64,000 nucleotides of DNA from the NCBI GenBank assembly GCA_037440405.1, contig JBBIUE010000012.1:17587-81586 (forward strand), written 5' to 3'. The position numbers and the translations under genes are program-made. Below are positions 17,725-27,381 of the stretch, one piece after another; the stretch's first letter is position 1; every line of letters starts with the position of its first letter. Source of the DNA: JANMGV01 sp037440405 (lineage in GTDB: Bacteria > Planctomycetota > Planctomycetia > Pirellulales > Pirellulaceae). The notes under the pieces are model-generated. The model searched no databases and was not told where the DNA came from. It worked only from the letters and a program-made list of their open reading frames with translations.

Positions 17725-18591
17725 ATGTCCAACGTCGTAGCACAATACAACGAACGCGATTCCGGTTTGTCCGGAACCCTCGTGCGGTGGGTGAACACCT
17801 GGGGCCGCGTAGTCATTAGCGGCATGTCGACCGTTGGTGACATGGCCATCTTCTTCTGGCGGATCATGGTCTGGATGACGACCACCCGTCCGCAGCGCGA
17901 GACGCTGATGCCGAACTTCTATGCTGTCGGTGTTCTCAGTCTTCCAGTGGTTGCTTTGACTGGAACGTTCATCGGCATGGTCCTCGCAGTTCATACGCAT
18001 GTGCAATTCAAGAGTATCGGACTGGAATCGAAGCTTGGTGCCGTGATCAATATGTCCTTGGTTCGAGAGCTGGGACCGGTACTGGCCGCGACCATGCTGG
18101 CAGGACGTGTCGGAAGTGCGATGGCAGCAGTCATTGGCACCATGCGAGTGACCGAGCAAATCGACGCGCTGGTCGCCATGGGAGCGAATCCCATTCATTA
18201 CTTGGTCGTTCCGCGATTTCTTGCTTGCGTGTTGCTGATTCCGGCCCTAACAGTGATGGCGGATTTCATGGGGATCGTGGGAGGGTATTTTTACAGCGTC
18301 AATGTGCTCGGAATCGACCACGCACAGTACCTGCGGAACAGCCGTGAGTTCGTGGGAGGGTTCGACTTTTTCTGCGGTATTTTCAAAAGTGTCTTCTTCG
18401 GAGCGATCATTGCAGTCGTCAGTTGTTATCGCGGCTTCAATTGCCAGGCAGGTGCCGAAGGAGTAGGCAAAGCGGCCACAGCGTCCTTCGTCCATGGCTT
18501 CGTCTTGATTCTCATTGTTGATCTCGTTCTCAACATCGCGTTGAATGGTGTCTATGCCGCACTTTGGCCAAGAGGGGTGAAGTTGTTCTGA
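17725..18591 (+). CDS. mlaE: MlaE-family ABC transporter permease (lipid transport)
   Basis: A 288-residue membrane subunit of an MCE-type phospholipid transporter. The conserved MlaE core is clear: LTGTFIGMVLAVHTHVQF, then SLVRELGPVLAATMLAGRVGSA, then ATMRVTEQ-type IGTMRVTEQIDAL and MGANPIHYLVVPRF, followed by three more membrane helices. It transports glycerophospholipids (or other lipids) between inner and outer membranes with MlaF and MlaD. It is the first gene of a plus-strand operon; its stop overlaps the next start (TGATG at 18589-18593), and the MCE-domain protein follows. No MlaB or MlaC homologue is visible, as is common in diverse phyla. Confidence 0.93.
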   Translation: MSNVVAQYNERDSGLSGTLVRWVNTWGRVVISGMSTVGDMAIFFWRIMVWMTTTRPQRETLMPNFYAVGVLSLPVVALTGTFIGMVLAVHTHVQFKSIGLESKLGAVINMSLVRELGPVLAATMLAGRVGSAMAAVIGTMRVTEQIDALVAMGANPIHYLVVPRFLACVLLIPALTVMADFMGIVGGYFYSVNVLGIDHAQYLRNSREFVGGFDFFCGIFKSVFFGAIIAVVSCYRGFNCQAGAEGVGKAATASFVHGFVLILIVDLVLNIALNGVYAALWPRGVKLF

Positions 18592-19493
18592 TGGTACCTG
18601 TTTCAGCACGCATTCCGAATTCCGACAACATTTCGTCCGAACGTCAGTCGCGTTCTGGGCCTCTGGTCATTGTCCGCAAACTAAGCGTGATCTTCGGGAA
18701 GAACACCATCTTGGATAACATCAGCATTGAAATTCCGGCTGGACAAACTCTGGTGATCATTGGAGAAAGCGGCTGCGGCAAAACGATGTTGCTCAAGTGC
18801 CTGATTGGCTTGCTGAAACCGACTCGGGGTGAAGTCATCTTTGATGGGCGTGACATCAACAAGATGGGGGATGTTGAGCTGACGAAGCTGCGGCGTCGAT
18901 TCGGGTTCGTCTTTCAAAATGCTGCCCTCTTCGACAGCATGACGATTGGGCAGAATGTCGCCTTTCCCTTACGGCAACTGGAATCGGAGAACTTCCATGG
19001 AGAATCGCAGGTCATCGTCAATCGACTCGCCGAGGTTGGTCTTCCGGAGTCGGTGATTTTTAAGCGTCCAGCGCAGCTATCCGGTGGAATGAGAAAGCGC
19101 GTGGGCATCGCCCGAGCACTGATGCTCAACCCCGATCTCGTACTGTACGACGAACCCACAACTGGACTTGACCCGATCATGAGCGACGTCATCAACGAGT
19201 TGATGATGCGCACGCGACAGCGTTACCCAGTGACAAGCGTGATCGTCACCCATGACATGCACACCGCTCGAAAAGTGGCCGATCGCGTGATTATGCTCTA
19301 TCCTCAATCGCGATTAAAGGCCGGACAATCACAAGTTCTGTACGATGGCCCACCCAGCGAAATTGACCAATGCAGTGATCGTCGTGTACTTCAGTTCGTG
19401 CGAGGTGAAGCAGGCGAGCGACTGACGGAAATGAGACAGTCTTCGACCGGCTGGGAAATGGAGACACCGCACATCGACAGCTTTGACAAATAA
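18591..19493 (+). CDS. mlaF: MlaF-family ABC transporter ATP-binding protein
   Basis: A 300-residue ATPase with Walker A (GESGCGKTMLLK), Q-loop (FGFVFQNAALFDS), signature (LSGGMRKRVGIARAL) and Walker B (LVLYDEPTTGLDPIMSDV), the last two in the exact form used by MlaF/Ttg2A proteins. The start is taken at ATG 18591, which shares a base with the mlaE stop (TGATG), rather than an ATG nine codons earlier inside mlaE. A C-terminal tail of about 50 residues after the nucleotide-binding domain ends in a polar, probably flexible region. It powers MlaE; the MCE protein gene begins 36 bases downstream. Confidence 0.93.
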   Translation: MVPVSARIPNSDNISSERQSRSGPLVIVRKLSVIFGKNTILDNISIEIPAGQTLVIIGESGCGKTMLLKCLIGLLKPTRGEVIFDGRDINKMGDVELTKLRRRFGFVFQNAALFDSMTIGQNVAFPLRQLESENFHGESQVIVNRLAEVGLPESVIFKRPAQLSGGMRKRVGIARALMLNPDLVLYDEPTTGLDPIMSDVINELMMRTRQRYPVTSVIVTHDMHTARKVADRVIMLYPQSRLKAGQSQVLYDGPPSEIDQCSDRRVLQFVRGEAGERLTEMRQSSTGWEMETPHIDSFDK

Positions 19494-19529
19494 CTACTGC
19501 GAGCCATCCCGTGCTCGAGAGGATCATCG

Positions 19530-20723
19530 ATGGAAGAAAGCAGTTATCGTTTCGGAGTCGGCGTGCTGGTCGTTGCATCGACCATCATCGCAATCCTCCT
19601 CATCGTCTATTTCGGAGCGGTGCCGACCTTTTGGGTGGATCGCTATACCGTGACGATCAATTTTCCGGCAGCTCCCGGAGTCACGGTCGATACTCCCGTC
19701 CGCAAGAACGGGGTACAGGTGGGACGCGTTTCCAACGTCACGCTGCTACCAGCAGACCAGGGAGTCGATTTGACCCTCGAATTGGAGCGACGGCATGACA
19801 TTCGGCAAGGGGAAGGCGTGCGCATCGGCACAGGCTCGCTAATCACTGGTGATGCCATCGTCGAATTCGTTCCGGCAACGGAAACCAGCCTCGTCTCTCG
19901 ATTCGACGGATTGGCAGGAGCACCGAAGGATGGGCAGTTGCAACCAGCAGAACGCGAGCTGGCTCTCGCAAAATTGCAGGACTCGACCTACTTGAAGGGA
20001 GGTTTTTTGACGCCCGATCCGATGACCGCATTCGGCGATATTCAAGGCAACTTCGCCACGGCTCTTTCGGCGATTGAACGCGCAAGCCTGAAAATCGAGT
20101 CGCTCGCCAGCTCGGTAGAAGAGGTCGTTGGCTCTGGACGCGGTGAGATTCGCGACCTAGTCGATAAAATGAAATCGGCGATTGCGAGCTTCGACCAAAC
20201 GCTGAACTCCGTCGAAAGTGTGTTCGCTCAAGTGGAGCGTTCGGGCCTCACCGAATCGCTTGCTCGCGGAGCCGAACGTCTCCCGGGAGTCTTCGACGAA
20301 TCGGACCGTGTTCTCAAGCAAGCTCGCGAAACACTAAAGAGCTTCGAGCAGGTGGGAATTCGCGCGAGCGAGACGTTACAGAACGTCCAGGAATTCACCG
20401 CACCTCTCAGCGCCCAGGGTGAGCAGTTTGCGGGCGAGATTTTGCGGACGGTCGAAAATCTTGATGCCTTGCTTATCGATCTCCGACAATTCACGCAGCG
20501 GCTCAACAACGGTCAAGGAACCATCGCACGTTTGATTGAAGACGAACAATTGTACTTCAGCCTTGTGCGAACTTTGGAGAACATTGAAACGATGACGCAA
20601 CAGTTGCGACCGACCATCGACAACGTTCGCGTTTTCACCGACAAGATTGCTCGCGATCCGGGAGGTCAAATCGGCGTTCGAAGCATCATGTCCGGGCGAC
20701 CCATGGGAGCGGGTGTCAAGTAG
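19530..20723 (+). CDS. mlaD: MlaD-family MCE-domain protein
   Basis: A 397-residue protein anchored by one N-terminal helix (about residues 10-30). A single MCE domain follows (about 38-120: VTINFPAAPGVTVDTPVRKN, VQVGRVSNVTLL, GVRIGTGSLITGDAIVEFV). The remaining 260 residues are long amphipathic helices with repeated ASFDQTLNSVESV and LKQAR-type heptads, expected to form a coiled needle or tube across the periplasm. It would be the lipid-binding periplasmic component of the MlaE-MlaF transporter encoded immediately upstream. This is much longer than E. coli MlaD (about 180 residues) and closer to the long MCE proteins that bridge the periplasm. Confidence 0.9.
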   Translation: MEESSYRFGVGVLVVASTIIAILLIVYFGAVPTFWVDRYTVTINFPAAPGVTVDTPVRKNGVQVGRVSNVTLLPADQGVDLTLELERRHDIRQGEGVRIGTGSLITGDAIVEFVPATETSLVSRFDGLAGAPKDGQLQPAERELALAKLQDSTYLKGGFLTPDPMTAFGDIQGNFATALSAIERASLKIESLASSVEEVVGSGRGEIRDLVDKMKSAIASFDQTLNSVESVFAQVERSGLTESLARGAERLPGVFDESDRVLKQARETLKSFEQVGIRASETLQNVQEFTAPLSAQGEQFAGEILRTVENLDALLIDLRQFTQRLNNGQGTIARLIEDEQLYFSLVRTLENIETMTQQLRPTIDNVRVFTDKIARDPGGQIGVRSIMSGRPMGAGVK

Positions 20724-20893
20724 CATCGCTAAAGGTATGTGTCGCCGTTCGCAAATATGGGTCGGATCGGATATACTAGGAAGGACATCGTTCGGCTTCC
20801 GAACTTCAGGTTTGTCCTAATTCGTCAGCCGGGCGCCCCGCCTTGCTTCCCTCCGAATCCACCGAAAATGTTCATTTCGATAACGATGTGCCT

Positions 20894-23410
20894 ATGAACC
20901 GTCGTCACTTTCGTTCGATTCTGTGCTCGCTGGTTGCAATGATTGGCTTTTCGCTCTTTGCAAACAGAGCATACTCACAACAGACGGCGCGGCCGGTTGA
21001 CTTCAATCGCGATGTGCGGCCTGTCTTGGCGAGACATTGCTTTGCGTGTCATGGACCGGATAAGGGCGAGTCAGGGCTACGACTTCATGAAGCGGCTTTT
21101 CTGGAAACAGCGGCGGATTCCGGAGTCGTTGTCGCGATACCTGAAAATGCTGAAGAGAGCGAGCTGATTCGCCGCGTTACTTCCTCCGATGAATCCGAAC
21201 GAATGCCGCCTGAAGGGAAGGGCTTGTCCGAACGAGAAATCGACATCCTGAGAAGATGGATTGATCAAGGAGCCGCTTTCTCGCAACATTGGTCGTTTCA
21301 GCCGATTCAGGAACGCTCGATCCCTGATACGGCTCGCGATCCTTGGTGCCGCAACCCTATCGACGCCTTTGTTCTGCAAGGCTTGCATGACGCAGGACTC
21401 CATCCATCACCAGAAGCAGAGGCTGAGCAACTGATTCGCAGAGTTCATTTCAACGTGCTCGGCCTTCCGCCAGAACCGGAGTTGGTCCAAATCTATCGGC
21501 AGAATCCGTCTGAAGAAGCCTACTTACGACTCGTCGACGATTTGCTCGCCGATCCTGGCATGGGGGAACGTTGGGCCCGCCATTGGCTGGATGTCGTTCG
21601 CTTTGCAGAAACGAATAGTTTCGAAAGAGACGGCGAAAAACCGAATGCCTATTTCTATCGGGACTATGTCATCCGAGCCTTCAATTCCGATCTTCCGTTC
21701 AACCAATTCATCCGGGAGCAGTTAGCAGGAGACCAGATCGACTCAATTACCGTGGATAGCTTATCGGCGACCGCATTCTATCGCTTGGGAATTTGGGATG
21801 ACGAACCGGCGGATCCCCTGCAAGCTCGATTCGATGAATACGACGACATCGTTTCGACGATCGGCCAAGCTTTCTTGGGGATCACGATCAATTGCAGTCG
21901 ATGCCACGATCACAAAATCGATCCGCTTCCACAGAAGGATTATTACCAGCTAATCGCCTTCGTTCGCGACGTAACTTCGTACGGTGAACGCGGCGACCAG
22001 AAAACGAATAGCCAAGTCGATGTCTCTCCCCCCGAACTTTCAAAGCAACATCAACTCCTCCATCAGCAACTCGCCGCCTGTCGAGAGCAGATGGAAGCAA
22101 TCGAGCGTGTCGGTATCGTCAAGATGCCAGCGGAGGATCAGCGAGCTACCGAAGGACCAGATCGCAATCGCGTCCTCCGACAAAAGCTTCGCCAATACTT
22201 AGATGCCGAAATGGGGAAACAATACAGCGAACTCCAAAGCAAGCTGCGAGACCTGCGGCGATCGCTCGATGCGCTCCCGCCACTGCAGCATGTTCTAGGA
22301 CTTGCGAAGTGTGACCCGAACCCTGAACCGACCTTTGTCATGCTTCGAGGAAATCCGCACGCGCCAGGTGAAGCCGTCTCGCCGGGCTTTCCTGAAATTG
22401 GTGGCGGACCGCGAATGCAATTCCAGGAATCCGATGCGTCATTGAGATCCTTTGGTCGACGACGAGTCCTCGCCGACTGGATCGCATCGGAAGAGAATTG
22501 GCTGACGGCGCGCGTCATTGTGAATCGCATTTGGCAACATCATTTTGGACGCGGAATCGTCCGAAGCCCGAATAATTTTGGTCAGTTGGGAGACCAGCCA
22601 ACGCACCCTGAGTTGCTGGATTGGTTAGCAACGGAGTTGATTCGCAATGATTGGAACTTGAAGGCAATCCATCGGTTGATTCTAACGTCATCGACGTATC
22701 GGATGACTTCGCAAGCGGCTGATGTATCCTCTTCCGATCAGCAACTCCATCAAGAAAATTTGGATGGCCATTTGTCTGCTCCTGCTGGATCACGGCGGCA
22801 CGCTGGCATCGACTCTGATCCCGGCAATGACCGATTCTGGAGGTTCCCCATGCGTCGGCTGAGCGCCGAGGAAATACGCGACGCGACTCTAGCAGTCACG
22901 GGTCAGCTCAATCTCGAGAAATTCGGTCCAAGTATCTATCCAGAACTGGGAGACGAAGTCAAAGCCACGCAGTCCATGCCCGGATCGGGTTGGCGGGAAT
23001 CCTCACCCAGCGATCGAGCACGGCGAAGCGTTTATATTCACATCAAGCGATCACTTATTCCTCCCGAATTGGCCAACTTTGACTTTCCGGAAACGGATAC
23101 CAGTTGCGAGGCTCGGTTTATGACGATCCAACCGGCACAAGCGCTGAACATGATCAATGGTCGCTTCATGCAATTGCAATCGAAAGCATTCGCGGAGCGT
23201 CTCGTTCGAGAATTCCCGAACGATCGCAAGCAGCAAATTCAAAGAAGCATTGAGTTGGCTTACGCGCGAAAGGCGGGGCCAGACGACGATGCTCTGGCAA
23301 ATCAGGTGATTTCGAATATGACTAGCAAATACGGTTTCGACGATCTGCAGGCACTAGCTTCCTACTGTTTGGTGTTGCTCAATTCCAATGAGTTTCTCTT
23401 CCTTGACTAA
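20894..23410 (+). CDS. Planctomycete cytochrome C / DUF1549 / DUF1553 protein
   Basis: An exported 838-residue protein of the PSCyt1-PSCyt2-PSD1 architecture. The start at ATG 20894 gives MNRRHFRSILCSL with a classical signal peptide ending before QQTARP; the frame is open 17 codons further upstream. A c-type heme motif CFACH (C49, C52, H53) starts the first domain, and a second CxxCH-like site (NCSRCHDHKIDPLPQKDYY) lies in DUF1549. DUF1553 features follow (RVIVNRIWQHHFGRGIV, TPSD-like region, LNMINGRFM). The family is a planctomycete hallmark, presumed to be a surface redox protein acting on polysaccharides or sugar derivatives. It is followed 15 bases later by a DUF1501 gene, the pairing seen across the phylum. 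Confidence 0.94.
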   Translation: MNRRHFRSILCSLVAMIGFSLFANRAYSQQTARPVDFNRDVRPVLARHCFACHGPDKGESGLRLHEAAFLETAADSGVVVAIPENAEESELIRRVTSSDESERMPPEGKGLSEREIDILRRWIDQGAAFSQHWSFQPIQERSIPDTARDPWCRNPIDAFVLQGLHDAGLHPSPEAEAEQLIRRVHFNVLGLPPEPELVQIYRQNPSEEAYLRLVDDLLADPGMGERWARHWLDVVRFAETNSFERDGEKPNAYFYRDYVIRAFNSDLPFNQFIREQLAGDQIDSITVDSLSATAFYRLGIWDDEPADPLQARFDEYDDIVSTIGQAFLGITINCSRCHDHKIDPLPQKDYYQLIAFVRDVTSYGERGDQKTNSQVDVSPPELSKQHQLLHQQLAACREQMEAIERVGIVKMPAEDQRATEGPDRNRVLRQKLRQYLDAEMGKQYSELQSKLRDLRRSLDALPPLQHVLGLAKCDPNPEPTFVMLRGNPHAPGEAVSPGFPEIGGGPRMQFQESDASLRSFGRRRVLADWIASEENWLTARVIVNRIWQHHFGRGIVRSPNNFGQLGDQPTHPELLDWLATELIRNDWNLKAIHRLILTSSTYRMTSQAADVSSSDQQLHQENLDGHLSAPAGSRRHAGIDSDPGNDRFWRFPMRRLSAEEIRDATLAVTGQLNLEKFGPSIYPELGDEVKATQSMPGSGWRESSPSDRARRSVYIHIKRSLIPPELANFDFPETDTSCEARFMTIQPAQALNMINGRFMQLQSKAFAERLVREFPNDRKQQIQRSIELAYARKAGPDDDALANQVISNMTSKYGFDDLQALASYCLVLLNSNEFLFLD

Positions 23411-23425
23411 TGGGAACGATCGATC

Positions 23426-24892
23426 ATGACATCCAAGAACCCATCGAGTTCGCAACCCCAGGGTTCCTTTTGTGGACGCACTCGCAGAGAGTTCCTTTGG
23501 CAATTGGGGACGGGCTTCGGAGCAGTAGCGCTGTCGGGAATGCTCGGAGATGCGTTTTTCGCGCGAGCCCATGCATCCAGCCCGGACAGTAACCTTCATC
23601 GTCTTCACCACCTTCAGCCCAAGGCGAAGTCGGTCATCTTTTTGTTCATGTACGGTGGGCCAAGCCATATCGACACGTTTGATTACAAGCCTGCGATGGT
23701 TGGCATGGATGGCAAGACCATTCAAGTCAAAACCTTCGGTCGCGGCGGACATCGAAACGAAGGCCGAATTGTCGAGCCACGTTGGAATTTCAAACAGTAT
23801 GGCGAATGCGGCAAGTGGGTTAGCGATCTGTTTCCCCATCTCGGCGGCTGCGTCGATGATATCGCGTTCTTGCACTCGATGACCGCAGACTCTCCCATCC
23901 ACGGTTCCGCCATGCTGATGATGAACTCCGGGAAAATTCTCAGCGGTTCGCCTTCGCTAGGGTCTTGGGTCAATTATGGTTTAGGGTCGGAAAACGAAAA
24001 TCTCCCGGGCTTTGTTGTAATGCTTGATCCTACAGGGGGGCCGATTAGCGGCGCAAAGAATTGGGCGAGCGGATTTATGCCCGCGACGTTTCAAGGAAGC
24101 ATCCTGCGAACGAAAGGGGCTCCCATTCTCGATCTGCAACCTCCGGAAGGAATCAGTCGCGAGATACAGCGAGATTTGCTCAATGCTCTCAAGGAGAGTA
24201 ACGAACGTCATCTGTCGAGACGCACAGATCATTCGGAATTGCAGGCACGCATCAACAGCTATGAACTTGCCTTCAAGATGCAGGTGTCCGCGCCCGACGC
24301 CGTCGATCTTTCCGAAGAGACTCAGGAAACGCTCGATCTCTATGGAGTCAGCGACCCACAAACGGCTGACTTCGGACGTCGATGCTTGCTGGCGCGACGC
24401 CTAGTTGAACGTGGCGTCCGATTCATTCAGCTCTATTCCGGCGGTGCTCACAATGACGACAATTGGGACGCTCACGGCGATTTGGTCAAGAATCACACGC
24501 ACCACGCAGGCGCAACGGATCGCCCGATTGCTGCGCTCATCAAAGATCTGAAACGGCGTGGCCTGTTCGAGTCGACTCTCATCGTTTGGAGCGGTGAGTT
24601 TGGACGTCAACCAACTGCAGAGTATGCCGTGGGTACAGGGCGCGATCACAATTCCTACGGGTTCACAACTTGGCTAGCAGGTGGCGGCATCAAAGGTGGA
24701 GTAAGCTACGGCATGACAGACGAAATTGGTTCAACCGCCGTCGAATATCCACTCCATGTCAAAAATATGCACGCCACCATTTTGCATCAGCTTGGTCTCG
24801 ATCCAAACCGGCTTTCCTATTTCTACAATGGCTTGGATCAAAAATTGGTCGGCGTCGAACATGTCGAGCCGATCCATGAGATCATCGCCTAG
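23426..24892 (+). CDS. DUF1501 domain-containing protein, Tat-exported, sulfatase-like fold
   Basis: A 488-residue protein with a twin-arginine signal (RTRREFLWQLGTGFGAVAL) and a cleavage region near ARAHASS. The DUF1501 body shares the alkaline-phosphatase/sulfatase core: SVIFLFMYGGPSHIDTFDYK near the start, FLHSMTADSPIHGSAM, and the late metal-site segments WSGEFGRQPTAE, GRDHNSYGFTTWLAGGG and ATILHQLGLDP. Tat export implies folding, possibly with metals, before secretion. It is immediately downstream of the DUF1549/DUF1553 gene (15-base gap), so the pair is surely one transcript. The enzymatic activity is not established for the family. Confidence 0.93.
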   Translation: MTSKNPSSSQPQGSFCGRTRREFLWQLGTGFGAVALSGMLGDAFFARAHASSPDSNLHRLHHLQPKAKSVIFLFMYGGPSHIDTFDYKPAMVGMDGKTIQVKTFGRGGHRNEGRIVEPRWNFKQYGECGKWVSDLFPHLGGCVDDIAFLHSMTADSPIHGSAMLMMNSGKILSGSPSLGSWVNYGLGSENENLPGFVVMLDPTGGPISGAKNWASGFMPATFQGSILRTKGAPILDLQPPEGISREIQRDLLNALKESNERHLSRRTDHSELQARINSYELAFKMQVSAPDAVDLSEETQETLDLYGVSDPQTADFGRRCLLARRLVERGVRFIQLYSGGAHNDDNWDAHGDLVKNHTHHAGATDRPIAALIKDLKRRGLFESTLIVWSGEFGRQPTAEYAVGTGRDHNSYGFTTWLAGGGIKGGVSYGMTDEIGSTAVEYPLHVKNMHATILHQLGLDPNRLSYFYNGLDQKLVGVEHVEPIHEIIA

Positions 24893-25078
24893 TTGTCGTC
24901 ATTTGGCTGATCGTCAGTTTTCGGTTTTGCCCAGCTTGCATTCCCTTACCTTTTTAGAAGTTTCAACCGTGTGCGAGCGCTCGACGGCTAAATTCATTCA
25001 TCACAAGCTGACGTGTTTCGACTCCTCCAACTCCTCCAACGTGTTGCCAATGTCGACGCGCTACGGTTGGAACGAAGG

Positions 25079-26320
25079 TCAGTCCGATCCTGAGAATTCG
25101 ATGCATTGATCTCTCGGGCCAAGACGATTCTCTCCGAGCGAAAGAATTTTTGGCCAGAGCTGGTCGCTGATCACGAGACCTGATTGCGTTAGCTTGAGAA
25201 CTCCGTTTGTCAGTTTCATCCAACCTTGATGGCAGTACTCAGTGACGATCGGTGAAACCTGTTGCTCATATTGAGGCAGCGAACGGAAATTGGGAAACGG
25301 CCATGGAATTCCTTTTAACTGACGCAAGCCAAAAACGAGTTGGTCGAGAGCTACTTGCGCTGGAGTCAATGTGTCTCGTTCTGCGACTGGGCATTCGTTA
25401 TTCATCAATTTCTGAATATAGCTGGTCACGCTGCGATGATTGACGCTGCGGGTGTTTCCGATGAATCGAGCGGCACCGGGACCAAAGGCCCACCACCTTC
25501 TGTCTGACCAGTACGTTTGATTGTGCCGCGACCGACGTCCCGGTTTAGCAAAGTTCGAAATTTCATATTGTTCGTACCCGGCGTCATTCAACATCTCGAT
25601 CGCTGAGAGATACATTTCGAGCTCGAGACTTTCAGGAACCGATCGCAAGATGCCTCGATTCTTCAGTCCCCAGAATCGCGCTCCCTTCTCGTACGTCAAG
25701 CTGTAGATCGAAATATGGTCCACGCCTAACTCGATGGCGATCCTCAAGTCTTCTCGCCAATCGTTCATCGTTTCTTCCGGTACCGCATAGATCAGATCCA
25801 GGCTTCGATTCCCGATAGGCTCAGAGATTTCCATGGCAAGGCGCGCTTGATCGGCGGAATGAGTTCGCTCCAGCAGCTTTAGCTTCTTCGATTGAAATGA
25901 TTGAACGCCGATTGAAACCCGATTGCAGCCAAGCTCGATTAAGGTCCGAATTTTTGTTGGCGTCAAATCATTCGGATTGGCTTCGATCGACGACTCCAAC
26001 GAGAGGCCGGAGACAAACCACTTTTCTAGCTGTTGATAGAGCTGCCTCAGAGCGAACTCGGACAATAGGGTTGGCGTCCCACCCCCGAGATAGAGCGTGT
26101 CGATTTCGTACGGTTTGCCCAAGAACCCCAGCTCTCGTTCGACCGCTCGCAAGAAACCATCGATCAGGTCGTCTCGATTAGCGATGACACTGAAGTTGCA
26201 GTATCCGCAATGATGGTGACAAAACGGAACGTGAATGTAAGCACTGCGAGGAGGCGGATCATTCTCGAAGCATTCGCCCCAACAATGGCGAGTTTGACCG
26301 CAAGCACCGTCATGGGGCAT
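25079..26320 (-). CDS. hemW: HemW-like radical SAM protein (coproporphyrinogen III oxidase-like)
   Basis: A 413-residue radical SAM protein. The cluster motif sits in IHVPFCHHHCGYCNF (CxxxCxxC), followed by LYLGGGTPTLL, IEANPNDLT and GVQSFQSKKLKLLERTH, the typical HemW order. A C-terminal HemN-type domain follows (YEISNFAKPGRRSRHNQTYW, FGPGAARFI). HemW proteins are heme chaperones, often misannotated as oxygen-independent coproporphyrinogen oxidases; the extra HemN-specific N-terminal residues are absent. The start at ATG 26320 lies 14 bases after the stop of the RNase Z-like gene; an ATG at 26392 would overlap that gene. A short Cys-containing N-terminal extension precedes the core. Confidence 0.88.
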   Translation of the reverse strand: MPHDGACGQTRHCWGECFENDPPPRSAYIHVPFCHHHCGYCNFSVIANRDDLIDGFLRAVERELGFLGKPYEIDTLYLGGGTPTLLSEFALRQLYQQLEKWFVSGLSLESSIEANPNDLTPTKIRTLIELGCNRVSIGVQSFQSKKLKLLERTHSADQARLAMEISEPIGNRSLDLIYAVPEETMNDWREDLRIAIELGVDHISIYSLTYEKGARFWGLKNRGILRSVPESLELEMYLSAIEMLNDAGYEQYEISNFAKPGRRSRHNQTYWSDRRWWAFGPGAARFIGNTRSVNHRSVTSYIQKLMNNECPVAERDTLTPAQVALDQLVFGLRQLKGIPWPFPNFRSLPQYEQQVSPIVTEYCHQGWMKLTNGVLKLTQSGLVISDQLWPKILSLGENRLGPRDQCIEFSGSD

Positions 26321-26334
26321 TCGGTGTTTCCCGT

Positions 26335-27213
26335 TTAGAGCCACAAACGCAAGCGCCCCCCAAGCATGTCTGGTAAGGCTCTGCGAACCCAACGTTGAAT
26401 CTGTCGACTTGTGTATCGAGTACTGAAATGAGAAGCGATAATGACTTGATTCTTGAATTTGTCCTTGCGATCAACGATATCGTCAAGATGGATGTGCCCC
26501 TTTTTGTGGATCACTTCCTTACGATGACTCGGCGCCAAGAACGTCATTTCCGTAATGAGCACTGCGGCTTCGTACATTTGTGGGTTCTGGTCCAATCCTT
26601 CGGGAGTGGTGTCGCCGGTATACGCCAAAATGGGCATACGAACTTCGTGCGTGACTTCTCGGCCACTCAAACGAAGATCTCGGATTTCGTTCCCGCTCAG
26701 TCCTTGGAATTCTGGCCGAAGCTTTTTTCGTCGTTCCCAGAGTAGGAAGCCAAGCGCTGGTATGCGGTGCTTCATTTCGTGAGTCGTCACCAGCAACTCA
26801 CGCGATAGCTCAATCTCTTGGCCTGGACGAGTCGGTATCAGGTTCACCGGCAATCTTCCGCGATCCAGCCGCGTGAAGGCTTTCAGCAAATGCTCGACCG
26901 CCGAAACGGCGGATTCCGGTAGCCAGACGTTTGGAATATCCATCTTCATCATTCTGCGCCTGGCCAGGTACACAGGCAACGCGGCAACATGATCGAGATG
27001 CGTGTGGGTGATGAAGTAGTTCGGGATGCCCATGAACTCCCAAGGCTGCGCTCCCAAATCGAATCCGATTCGAAATTCTGGAATGCGCCAATATGTTTGA
27101 ACGGCAGCTCGCGAATACCCTTCGATATGCCATGTTTGAAAAGGCATGCGCTGTACTGGACAGTTCTGGACTCCTTCCAATGGCTCACTAGGCGACGAGG
27201 ATGGCTTGGGCAA
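26335..27213 (-). CDS. RNase Z-like MBL-fold hydrolase
   Basis: A 292-residue metallo-beta-lactamase-fold protein. The metal-binding HxHxDH is THTHLDH (H70, H72, D74, H75). Further ligands are TTHEMKHRIPALGF (histidine plus the RNase Z-type KH-IPA-GF motif), LAYTGDTTPEGL (Asp) and ASHFSTRYTS (terminal His in the HFSxRY motif of RNase Z). These last motifs place it near tRNase Z, which trims tRNA 3' ends, although the N-terminus lacks the usual GTG opening and is diverged. It is transcribed toward hemW, with a 14-base gap, and divergently from the KaiC-like gene. Confidence 0.8.
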   Translation of the reverse strand: MPKPSSSPSEPLEGVQNCPVQRMPFQTWHIEGYSRAAVQTYWRIPEFRIGFDLGAQPWEFMGIPNYFITHTHLDHVAALPVYLARRRMMKMDIPNVWLPESAVSAVEHLLKAFTRLDRGRLPVNLIPTRPGQEIELSRELLVTTHEMKHRIPALGFLLWERRKKLRPEFQGLSGNEIRDLRLSGREVTHEVRMPILAYTGDTTPEGLDQNPQMYEAAVLITEMTFLAPSHRKEVIHKKGHIHLDDIVDRKDKFKNQVIIASHFSTRYTSRQIQRWVRRALPDMLGGRLRLWL

Positions 27214-27381
27214 GGTGACGCAAGTCCTTTGATGGCAAGCTGACGAACAATCATATTCAACCGCCTAGAGTTTATGCTATTCTCTCGCAGTCCCCAAGGC
27301 TCTTGACAAGTTGCGCCAAGCAACTTCTAACGTAAAACGTGAACATACCAATCGCTCCTAACAGAATGAGGAATTCGAGGA

